Assembly (NCBI GenBank): GCA_016928755.1
Contig: JAFGKB010000273.1
Span: 1 to 13,742 of the forward strand
Direction of reading: 5' to 3'
DNA length: 13,742 nucleotides
From: Anaerolineae bacterium
Lineage (GTDB): Bacteria > Chloroflexota > Anaerolineae > B4-G1 > SLSP01
This document shows positions 6,832 to 13,545 of the stretch, piece after piece (position 1 is the stretch's first letter; every line of letters starts with the position of its first letter). The position numbers were made by a program, and so were the translations under genes. The notes below the pieces were generated by a model. The model did not search any database. It was not told the DNA's origin and saw nothing but the letters and a program-made list of their open reading frames with translations.

Positions 6832-8372
6832 ACCTCACCTCCCTCTACTAAAACATCAGGCACAAGTGCCTCACTTTCATCATCATGAAGCTCCATCTTG
6901 CGGCGGGAAGACGGTATCAGTCCTTCAGGACGCAGAATCATCATAATGACCAACAAACCACCAAAAGCCAACATCCGGTAATCATCAAGTTGGCGTAACA
7001 TCTCAGGTAACCCTTTAAGAACTAAGGCCCCAACAATTACACCGGGAATACTTCCCATACCACCAATGATGACCAAACTTAAAACATTGATGGATACCAA
7101 CAAAGTGAAATCCTCCGGCCCGGTGAACTTATTACGAGAGGCAAACAACGCGCCACTAAAGCCGGCAAAGCCAGAACCCATAGCAAAAGCGAGTAATTTA
7201 TATTTAAGCGTGTTGATGCCCATTGCCTCGGCCACATCTTCATCTTCACGGATAGCCATCCAGGCACGCCCAACACGGGAACGTTGCAATTGGTGTGTAG
7301 CATAAGCAACTATGATGATCCCCAAAATGATAAAGTACATAAAGTAAAACTCATTGTTAAGATTCAGGCCGAATAACATCGGCCCCCCTACCGCCCGCAC
7401 GCCACGAGGGCCACCGCTGAAATCAGTCAGGACATCGCTTTTGGAGAGAATACGAATTATCTCACCAAATCCCAGTGTGACTATCGCCAGGTAATCCCCA
7501 CGCATCCGCAAGACTGGTATACCGAGCAAGACACCGGCACATGCGGCGAGCAGTACCCCGATAGGCAGCGCGAGCCAAAAGCTCATCACAATATCGTGGG
7601 GTTGGGGTGCAGTAAGGAGTGCCATCGTATAGGAACCAATGGCAAAGAAGGCCACGTATCCTAAGTCAAGCAAGCCGGCCATACCCACCACCACATTAAG
7701 ACCAAGTCCCAGAATAACATACAGGCCCACAGTACCTAGCGTATAGTTCCAATACCGCCCTAAATACAACGGTGCGGTTAATAAAACCAAGGCACCCACA
7801 CCATAAGCGATTTGTTTGGAATACTGATGCTGTTGGTATTTCTGAACTAAGGACATATTGATAACCGATTCGCGGGCCGATAACCAACGAGTATTGAGTA
7901 CAGACCGCCATTGGTAATGAAGTGCAGCATAGGCCCAAGCCGCTCCCCCTATACCGGCTAATAGCATAACCACAAACATCAACAATGCAGCCACAACAGG
8001 CGCACGGCCCATTGTCAACATGGCAATAGCCGCTGGCGTGAGTTGCACCAACCACTCACGAATTGGCACAGCCTGCGCATTTAAGGTCCCCAATCCCCAG
8101 ATAGTCAAAGCCAGCATAATGCCAGCGACCAAACCCACCGACAAACCGGTGCGGAGTGTCTCAGACCAGGATTTAGACGGAGATTTCTTAAAAGCTAAAG
8201 TACCACCCCAAAAGGTCATTAAGAATAACAGCAACCACCCACCCAATATAGGTGAGGATAGTTTGAACCAGTCTTGGACTAACGACCCGGTCAAACTCGT
8301 CACCCCCAGAACAATAAAGAACAGGCTGAGACAACCTATCAATAAACCACTTTCAAGGCTTGTGCGTTTCAT
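6828..8372 (-). CDS. livM: Branched-chain amino-acid ABC transporter permease LivM (N-terminally extended)
   Basis: LivM is a membrane subunit of the importer. I chose the ATG at 8372 because GAGGG lies 7 nt upstream, while the ATG two codons earlier would be almost on top of it; this gives 514 residues. The LivM core begins at about residue 210 with YVILGLGLNVVVGMAGLLDL, then VLRMRGDYLAIVTLGFGEI (about 287-305), the GRAWMAIREDEDVAEAMGI coupling loop (about 368-386), and a final LRPEGLIP. The first 200 residues hold four or five extra predicted membrane helices and a basic linker. The E. coli protein has about 425 residues, so this extension is longer. The last 25 residues are acidic. livG overlaps the end by 4 nt. 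Confidence 0.95.
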   Translation of the reverse strand: MKRTSLESGLLIGCLSLFFIVLGVTSLTGSLVQDWFKLSSPILGGWLLLFLMTFWGGTLAFKKSPSKSWSETLRTGLSVGLVAGIMLALTIWGLGTLNAQAVPIREWLVQLTPAAIAMLTMGRAPVVAALLMFVVMLLAGIGGAAWAYAALHYQWRSVLNTRWLSARESVINMSLVQKYQQHQYSKQIAYGVGALVLLTAPLYLGRYWNYTLGTVGLYVILGLGLNVVVGMAGLLDLGYVAFFAIGSYTMALLTAPQPHDIVMSFWLALPIGVLLAACAGVLLGIPVLRMRGDYLAIVTLGFGEIIRILSKSDVLTDFSGGPRGVRAVGGPMLFGLNLNNEFYFMYFIILGIIIVAYATHQLQRSRVGRAWMAIREDEDVAEAMGINTLKYKLLAFAMGSGFAGFSGALFASRNKFTGPEDFTLLVSINVLSLVIIGGMGSIPGVIVGALVLKGLPEMLRQLDDYRMLAFGGLLVIMMILRPEGLIPSSRRKMELHDDESEALVPDVLVEGGEV

Positions 8373-8405
8373 AATCATACCCTCATCTCACTCAAAACAT
8401 CCGGC

Positions 8406-9494
8406 CTAGGCGCGTTCCTTGGACAGGACTTCGCCCAAAATTCCGGTAGGACGGAAAATCAGCACCAACACCAGGATAGAGAACGCCAAAACATCTTTAA
8501 GCTGGAATGGAATCCCCAAAATTGCCGGGCCGACAGCCTCCAAAATACCTAAAGTCAGTCCGCCTAACATAGCACCGGGAATATTGCCAATTCCCCCCAA
8601 GACAGCCGCGGTAAAAGCCTTCATACCGGGTATAAAACCCACATAGTGGTATAAAATACCCATATGCAGACCCCACATTACTCCGGCAGCACCGGCTAAC
8701 AAACCACTAATAGCAAAGGTATTGGAGATAACCTGATCCACATCAATTCCCATTAGAGCCGCGGTTTCTTTATCTTGGGCAACAGCACGCATAGCCTTAC
8801 CCATTTTGGTCTTTTGCACCAGCAGAAAAAGCCCCACCATCAATAAAAACGAGATGACCAAGGTCAATACACCGGTATATGTGATCAGTACTTCCTTGCC
8901 CTGAATCATAACCATCCAGCCAGAGTTCCGTTGAATCATATCAGGGTTAGCATATGTATGGCGCTCGGCGCCGAAAGCTAATTGTGCCATATTCTGCAAA
9001 AACAAGGAAGAACCGATGGCACTGATTAAGGGCACCAGGCGCGGTGCGGTACGCAAAGGACGGTAAGCAATACGCTCCAGTAACACAGCTATCAGCATAC
9101 TAAATAACATACCAACACTAAAAGCAATAATTACCGAGAGTACAGACGTACCCACACTACGATTAAGAAAACCGATACTCTTTAGAGCCTCCAGCGTAAA
9201 ATATCCAGCAAAAGCTCCGAGCATCATCACATCACCGTGCGCAAAATTAATCATAAAGAGGATACCATAAACCAGGGTATATCCCAAAGCAACGACAGCA
9301 TAAACACTGCCCAAAATAATACCAGAAACAGCAAAGCGGGTCCATGTATCTAAGCCATAAGCACGCTCAATCCAGAGCACATTCCACAAGCGAAATAGTA
9401 AAAAGCCAACGACAATTACTCCAATACCTAATCGTATCCAGCGACCGAAATCAATGTAACGTTTAGGGCGAGATTGTGCCTCACTACGATCCAT
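8406..9494 (-). CDS. livH: Branched-chain amino-acid ABC transporter permease LivH
   Basis: LivH pairs with LivM to form the translocation path. The 362-residue protein has an added N-terminal segment with a basic stretch and one extra predicted helix (about 20-41). The family core starts near residue 53 with SGIILGSVYAVVALGYTLVY, then MINFAHGDVMMLGAF (81-95), LERIAYRPLR (139-148), the coupling loop MGKAMRAVAQDKETAALMGI (231-250), and AFTAAVLGGIGNIPGAMLGG (293-312). It ends with FRPTGILGE. The usual length is near 300, so the extension is about 50 residues. AAGGGG lies about 8 nt before the ATG. livM starts 33 nt after its stop. A hairpin separates it from livK upstream. Confidence 0.96.
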   Translation of the reverse strand: MDRSEAQSRPKRYIDFGRWIRLGIGVIVVGFLLFRLWNVLWIERAYGLDTWTRFAVSGIILGSVYAVVALGYTLVYGILFMINFAHGDVMMLGAFAGYFTLEALKSIGFLNRSVGTSVLSVIIAFSVGMLFSMLIAVLLERIAYRPLRTAPRLVPLISAIGSSLFLQNMAQLAFGAERHTYANPDMIQRNSGWMVMIQGKEVLITYTGVLTLVISFLLMVGLFLLVQKTKMGKAMRAVAQDKETAALMGIDVDQVISNTFAISGLLAGAAGVMWGLHMGILYHYVGFIPGMKAFTAAVLGGIGNIPGAMLGGLTLGILEAVGPAILGIPFQLKDVLAFSILVLVLIFRPTGILGEVLSKERA

Positions 9495-9527
9495 CTCTAC
9501 ATCCCCTTCTTGATATACTTTCTATTT

Positions 9528-9533
9528 ATTATA
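9528..9533 (-). promoter_or_regulatory. Possible -10 box for a secondary livH promoter
   Basis: A perfect TATAAT reads on the minus strand at 9533-9528, placing a start about 27 nt before livH. No convincing -35 hexamer is seen 16-18 nt upstream and there is no extended -10 TGn, so it may be a chance match in an AT-rich leader. Confidence 0.2.
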
Positions 9534-9594
9534 GAACAGATTACTGCGAAAATGATTAAAAACCGGACTCTTACAAATCCCTACCACAAAATGA

Positions 9595-9623
9595 GGGGGG
9601 ATAAGGTTTTCCCCCATCCCCCC
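9595..9623 (-). terminator. G/C-tract stem-loop between livK and livH
   Basis: Plus-strand GGGGGGAT (9595-9602) pairs perfectly with ATCCCCCC (9616-9623), with an inner GG/CC pairing around TTTT. On the transcribed strand it starts about 20 nt after the livK stop and is followed by a CTCATTTT stretch. A leaky terminator or 3'-stabilising hairpin here would give more receptor (LivK) than membrane subunits. The structure is seen; the role is inferred. Confidence 0.65.
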
Positions 9624-9645
9624 CCAAGTTAGTTTAGTGAAAAAT

Positions 9646-10836
9646 TTATTGACCTGGGCCGGGGACCCACTTACCATCTTGCGCAATCATAAATAAAATA
9701 GAAGCAGCAGCACATTCACCGGTGTCACTACAAGTAATCGTGCCGGTTAAGGCTTCAAAGTCCTTAGTGTTGCGCACTGCATCCGCTAATGCTTTGCGGG
9801 GAATATACAGGTTGTCACCAGACTCAATGGCCACCTGGTCCAAAGCATTAAGAAGGACGGCCAAAGCATCATGGGCATGGGGGCTAAAGGGGCTTAGCTC
9901 ACCCTGCTCATCACCATACTTGGACTTATAATCCTCACGGAACTTGGTGAAAGCACCAGACTCAGGAATAGGCACAAAGGTTGAGTAAGCACCTTCGGCA
10001 GCTTCGCCGGCCAAATCCAGGAATTGCGACCCATAGGTACCATCACAACCAAAGAAAATCGCATTTTCCAAACCGGCGCCACCCATCTGGGAAGCCAATA
10101 CAGCAGAATCCGCATCGTAACCACCAAAATAAATCAATTCAGGCTCGGATGCAGCAATGGCCGCCAGCGGCGCGCTGTAATCTGTCTCACCAGGGGTGAT
10201 AGCTTCTTTACCAACAACGGTACCGCCCAATGCCTCAAAGAATTCACCGGTCATTTCGGCCAAACCCTGACCATAGGCACCACCATCATGCATCAAGGCA
10301 ATTTTACGAATCCCTAAATTTTCATAAATATAGGCAGCCGCGGCATCACCTTGTTGACGGTCGGTAAAAGCCACACGGTTAAAAACTGGGGAGCCTAAAT
10401 CCGTTAATTCAGGAGTAGTAGCCGAGGGAGACATCATTACAATCTTAGCATCCTCATAAATAGGGATAGCAACCTCGGTAGAACCGGAGAACGTATGGCC
10501 ATCAATAGCTACAACGCGGGGATCAGCAGCTAGCTTGTTAGCCACAGCAGCACCCTGTTCAGGTGAACCTTGCGTATCTTCAATCACCAACTCAACAGGG
10601 AAACCTTTGACATCAGGATGATAAGCTACGGCCAGTTCGGCACCACGGGACATATCAATACCGAATGAGGAATAGTCGCCTGTTGTGGGACCAATATAGG
10701 CAACTTTAACAGTCTGACCGCTCTTAATTTCTGCGCAGCCCCATTCGTCTTCACACTCGAAAGCGCTGCCACCACAACCAGTTAGTAAAGCTAAAGCCAT
10801 CACCAAAGTTATCACAAAAACCACTCGTGTACGCAT
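9646..10836 (-). CDS. livK: Branched-chain amino-acid ABC transporter substrate-binding lipoprotein
   Basis: This is the first gene of the liv operon and its main receptor. The 396-residue precursor has a classic lipoprotein signal peptide with the lipobox LLTGC and Cys21 as the lipid anchor, so the protein is tethered outside the membrane. The Leu/Ile/Val-binding fold starts at about residue 41 (TVKVAYIGPTTGDYSSFGID). SPSATTPEL (136-144) is the usual ligand-contact segment, and an aspartate-rich hinge follows at 238-245. Cysteine pairs at 28/34 near the N-terminus and 369/375 near the C-terminus could form disulfides. GAGGAGGAG lies about 5 nt before the ATG. A strong promoter and attenuator-like leader lie upstream. 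The family covers branched-chain amino acids and also amides and urea, so the ligand is not certain. Confidence 0.93.
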   Translation of the reverse strand: MRTRVVFVITLVMALALLTGCGGSAFECEDEWGCAEIKSGQTVKVAYIGPTTGDYSSFGIDMSRGAELAVAYHPDVKGFPVELVIEDTQGSPEQGAAVANKLAADPRVVAIDGHTFSGSTEVAIPIYEDAKIVMMSPSATTPELTDLGSPVFNRVAFTDRQQGDAAAAYIYENLGIRKIALMHDGGAYGQGLAEMTGEFFEALGGTVVGKEAITPGETDYSAPLAAIAASEPELIYFGGYDADSAVLASQMGGAGLENAIFFGCDGTYGSQFLDLAGEAAEGAYSTFVPIPESGAFTKFREDYKSKYGDEQGELSPFSPHAHDALAVLLNALDQVAIESGDNLYIPRKALADAVRNTKDFEALTGTITCSDTGECAAASILFMIAQDGKWVPGPGQ

Positions 10837-10932
10837 CTTCTCCTCCTCACTTATCTGACATAATTTTGTAAATATAGATTAAGTAAATTATAGTTTATAG
10901 ATATCCCTAGCACCTCCTGGACAATACTCAAT

Positions 10933-10963
10933 AAAAAAACGAACACCTCACATTGCGAGATGT
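10933..10963 (-). terminator. Attenuator-like hairpin in the livK leader
   Basis: On the minus strand ACATCTC (10963-10957) pairs with GAGGTGT (10949-10943), seven pairs including one G-U, around a 7-nt loop. UCG and then seven U (10939-10933) follow. It begins about 15 nt after the predicted transcription start and over 100 nt before livK. The shape is that of a modest intrinsic terminator. A CACAT/ATGTG pairing overlaps it and could compete. No T-box or known riboswitch is recognised. Confidence 0.45.
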
Positions 10964-10984
10964 GGCCCCCTCTACTAACCTCCT

Positions 10985-11013
10985 ATTCTATCCAGAAAAC
11001 AATCAATTGTCAA
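10985..11013 (-). promoter_or_regulatory. Sigma70-type promoter of the liv operon
   Basis: On the minus strand a perfect TTGACA (11013-11008) is followed after 17 nt by TAGAAT (10990-10985), a 5/6 match. Transcription should start near 10978, giving a leader of about 140 nt before livK. It diverges from the rplY promoter, with 72 bp between the two -35 boxes. Confidence 0.75.
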
Positions 11014-11028
11014 ATGTTACAAAGAAGG

Positions 11029-11050
11029 GGTGACGGATGACTTTATCACC
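11029..11050. promoter_or_regulatory. Candidate operator between divergent promoters
   Basis: GGTGA (11029-11033) and TCACC (11046-11050) form an interrupted dyad with a 12-bp spacer, between the liv and rplY -35 boxes. The geometry fits a dimeric regulator site about one and a half helical turns across. A single dyad of this size can arise by chance. Confidence 0.25.
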
Positions 11051-11085
11051 AGTTATAAAAATCTAAAGTTATGTTAAAATAATGA

Positions 11086-11113
11086 TTGACAATAAGCTGG
11101 TTTGGGTTACAAT
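11086..11113 (+). promoter_or_regulatory. Sigma70-type promoter of rplY
   Basis: A perfect TTGACA (11086-11091) is followed after 16 nt by TACAAT (11108-11113), a 5/6 match. Transcription should begin near 11120, leaving a leader of about 140 nt before rplY. The strength suits a ribosomal-protein gene. Confidence 0.75.
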
Positions 11114-11128
11114 GGGTGCGCCTGTTCT

Positions 11129-11161
11129 GGAGGGCCGCACAAAGGAAGATGCGGCCCTTTT
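11129..11161 (+). terminator. Terminator-like hairpin in the rplY leader
   Basis: AGGGCCGCA (11131-11139) pairs perfectly with TGCGGCCCT (11150-11158) around a 10-nt purine-rich loop. It can be extended by two G-U pairs and ends in TTTT (11158-11161). It begins about 10 nt after the predicted start of transcription. It could be an attenuator, a 5'-stabilising stem, or a binding site for L25. In E. coli the rplY mRNA is reported to be autogenously controlled through its leader; this sequence is not obviously related to that leader. Confidence 0.55.
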
Positions 11162-11261
11162 AATTGAGTTTTGGAAATCAATGCATACGAACCCAACCTC
11201 GAACGAACAGGACGCAAAATGGCAAATAGGCATAAGGCATAACGGAGAAAGGAAGTAAATT

Positions 11262-11921
11262 ATGGAACGACTTGAGTTATACGCACAGCCTCGCAACGTC
11301 ACAGGCAAGAAAGTTAAAGCACTACGTCGTGAGGGACAGGTTCCTGGAATTATATACGGATATGGACTTGATCCCATCAAATTACTCATTGGCGACAAGG
11401 AAATTGAGCGGGTACTAAAACTAGCTAGTACCAGTACATTAATTGATTTAAAGGTAGAAGGACATAAAGTAGCCTACGCAGCAGTGATACGTGATGTACA
11501 ATACGATCCCATTAAGCATAATCCTATTCACGTTGATATGCTGGCCCTGAACCTGATGGAAACTGTCCGCGTTCAAATCCCGGTGACCTTAGTAGGTACC
11601 CCGCCCGCAATTGAAAAAGGCGGTGTCTTGTTACAACAATTGACCGAGTTGGAAATTGAAGCTTTGCCAACAGCATTAGTTTCTAGTTTTGAAATTGATG
11701 TCAGTGGCCTTGCAGACATCGGGGATTCACTCACGGTCAGCGATGTCACGCCACCAGAAGGTATCACCATCTTAACTTCTGGATTAGAAACTATTGCCCA
11801 GATGACAGCACTGGTTGAAGAAGCCATCGAGGAAGAAGTTGAGACCATCGGACTCGAAGATGTCACTGTACCAACTGTTAGCGAACAAAAAGCCGCTGCG
11901 GAAGAGACTGAAGTAGAGTAA
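11262..11921 (+). CDS. rplY: 50S ribosomal protein L25 (general stress protein CTC / TL5 type)
   Basis: L25 binds 5S rRNA in the large ribosomal subunit. The 219-residue protein is the long two-domain CTC/TL5 form. The N-terminal 5S-rRNA-binding domain (about 1-92) has RNVTGKKVKALRREGQVPGI (11-30), IYGYG, and the RDVQYDPIKHNPIHVDML segment (77-94). The C-terminal domain (about 98-182) has VPVTL-type strands and ALPTALVSSFEIDVSGLADI (134-153). An acidic glutamate-rich tail (185-219) ends the protein. AAAGGAAG (11248-11255) lies 6 nt before the ATG. It has its own promoter, leader hairpin and downstream stem, so it is probably monocistronic. The short E. coli form has only the first domain, about 94 residues. 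Confidence 0.97.
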   Translation: MERLELYAQPRNVTGKKVKALRREGQVPGIIYGYGLDPIKLLIGDKEIERVLKLASTSTLIDLKVEGHKVAYAAVIRDVQYDPIKHNPIHVDMLALNLMETVRVQIPVTLVGTPPAIEKGGVLLQQLTELEIEALPTALVSSFEIDVSGLADIGDSLTVSDVTPPEGITILTSGLETIAQMTALVEEAIEEEVETIGLEDVTVPTVSEQKAAAEETEVE

Positions 11922-11940
11922 TAGATTTCAATAACATATA

Positions 11941-11983
11941 ACAACACAGGCCGGTGCGTTTAAAATGCACCGGCCTGTGTTGT
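11941..11983. terminator. 17-bp stem shared by convergent rplY and guaA
   Basis: ACAACACAGGCCGGTGC (11941-11957) and its exact reverse complement (11967-11983) flank a 9-nt loop. The stem lies 19 nt after the rplY stop and 13 nt after the guaA stop on the other strand. There is no clear U-tract on either side. Its position and strength make a bidirectional terminator the likely role. Confidence 0.8.
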
Positions 11984-11996
11984 TGATTAACCATTA

Positions 11997-13541
11997 TCAC
12001 TCCCACTCAATGGTAGCCGGGGGTTTGCTGCTAATATCGTAAGCGACTCGATTTACACCAGGGACCGTATTAACGATGCGATTAGAGGCCCGGGCCAATA
12101 CAGCATACGGTAAATGTGCCCAGTCAGCCGTCATAAAATCATCTGTGGTGACGGCACGCAGGACAATAACTTCGGCATAAGTGCGGGCGTCTCCCATAAC
12201 GCCGACAGTCCGGACGGGTAACAGAACGGCAAAAGCCTGGGCAACTTGGTTATATAGCCCGGCTTGCCGCAACTCATCAAGGAAAATAACATCGGCAGCC
12301 TGCAATGTAGCAACCCGCTCTGGGGTAATATCGCCCAAGATACGCACGGCAAGACCGGGGCCAGGGAAAGGATGCCGCCAGACAAGTTCTGAGGGCAAGC
12401 CTAAAGCCTCACCGACAGCGCGGACTTCATCCTTAAAGAGATCACGTAACGGTTCTACTAGGTCAAGGCTCATTTGCTCCGGCAAACCACCCACGTTATG
12501 ATGGCTCTTAATGCGGTGTGATGTGGAGCTACCCGCGCTTTCAATAACATCCGGATAGATAGTACCTTGCGCCAGGAAATTAATCCCAGAGAGCGCAGCG
12601 GCCTGCTCCTCAAAGACCCGTATAAACTGCTCACCAATAATTCGCCGTTTAGCTTCCGGGTCGGTAACGCCGGCCAAGGCAGACATGAATTGCTCCGAGG
12701 CATCAACACTAATTAAGCGGACCCCCAAAGCCTGGTGGAAGGTAGCCTCAACTTGCGCGCCTTCATCCTGGCGTAGCAGCCCGGTATCCACGAAGATACA
12801 CGTAAGCTGGTCACCGATGGCCCTATGCACTAAAGCCGCCGTCACAGCACTATCCACACCACCACTGAGACCACACACAACACCTTGAGCACCGACCTGG
12901 GACCGAATCTGCGCCACAGCCTGATCAATAAAGATGGCCGGGCGCCAGTTACCCTGACAATTACAAATATCGAAAAGGAAATGATGTAAGATCTCCTGAC
13001 CTTGAAGCGTATGCGCTACTTCTGGATGGAATTGTAGGCCGTAGATTTTGCGTCCAGGGTCCCCCATAGCGGCAAGGATACCGTTGTGACTTTGTGCTAA
13101 GGCTATAAATCCACCGGGCAATGTTTTTACGAAATCCCCATGACTCATCCAGACGGCCAGCGGTGAGGATAAGCCGGCAAATAGGCCACCCTCATCAGTA
13201 GCCAGAACATCAAGCTCGGCAGATCCATACTCATGGGTTGTCCCCAGTGATACTTCACCTCCAAGGAAGTGAGCTAACAGGTGCATACCATAACAAATCC
13301 CTAAAACCGGGGCATCTGAAGTCAAAACAAATTCAGGAAGTTTAGGGGCCTGGACATCATATACACTATTAGGACCACCAGAGAGAATAAAGCCGGAAAT
13401 CTCCAACGCCTCAAGTCGCTCCGGTGACACATCCCAGGGAAAGATCTCCGTGTAGACGTTTAACTCCCGGATACGACGGGCAATCAGTTGGGTATACTGC
13501 GACCCATAATCAAGAATAACGATAGTCTCACCTGAATACAA
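11997..13541 (-). CDS. guaA: GMP synthase (glutamine-hydrolysing)
   Basis: GuaA converts XMP, ATP and glutamine to GMP in the cytoplasm. I chose the TTG at 13541 (514 residues) because GGAG (13552-13549) lies 7 nt upstream and the gap to the previous gene's stop is then 4 nt. A TTG five codons earlier would overlap that gene. No ATG is available nearby. The class I glutamine amidotransferase domain has the nucleophile C83 in GICYGM and H172/E174 in LQFHPEV. The ATP-pyrophosphatase domain has the PP-loop GLSGGVDS (224-231). The C-terminal dimerisation domain carries RHPFPGPGLAVRILG (about 389-403) and the final KPPATIEWE. The residue after CYGM is His where Gln is usual. It is clustered with a purine PRTase-like gene. 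Confidence 0.97.
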   Translation of the reverse strand: MYSGETIVILDYGSQYTQLIARRIRELNVYTEIFPWDVSPERLEALEISGFILSGGPNSVYDVQAPKLPEFVLTSDAPVLGICYGMHLLAHFLGGEVSLGTTHEYGSAELDVLATDEGGLFAGLSSPLAVWMSHGDFVKTLPGGFIALAQSHNGILAAMGDPGRKIYGLQFHPEVAHTLQGQEILHHFLFDICNCQGNWRPAIFIDQAVAQIRSQVGAQGVVCGLSGGVDSAVTAALVHRAIGDQLTCIFVDTGLLRQDEGAQVEATFHQALGVRLISVDASEQFMSALAGVTDPEAKRRIIGEQFIRVFEEQAAALSGINFLAQGTIYPDVIESAGSSTSHRIKSHHNVGGLPEQMSLDLVEPLRDLFKDEVRAVGEALGLPSELVWRHPFPGPGLAVRILGDITPERVATLQAADVIFLDELRQAGLYNQVAQAFAVLLPVRTVGVMGDARTYAEVIVLRAVTTDDFMTADWAHLPYAVLARASNRIVNTVPGVNRVAYDISSKPPATIEWE

Positions 13542-13545
13542 GGCC

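Noticed and set aside
7696..8055. 119-codon open frame on the minus strand inside livM
   Set aside because: It lies in another frame of livM, which is strongly supported by family motifs. Its cysteine- and glycine-rich translation looks like a coding shadow.
8020..8409. 129-codon open frame on the plus strand opposite livM
   Set aside because: It is antisense to a confident gene, has no recognisable motif and no convincing ribosome-binding site. It is the complement shadow of a membrane protein.
10887..10892. Perfect TATAAT on the minus strand in the livK leader
   Set aside because: No -35 hexamer at 16-18 nt and no extended -10. The region is AT-rich, and the upstream promoter at 10985-11013 is far better.
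10837..11261. Riboswitch or T-box in the liv/rplY intergenic region
   Set aside because: I saw no T-box sequence, specifier loop or other known aptamer core, only simple hairpins.
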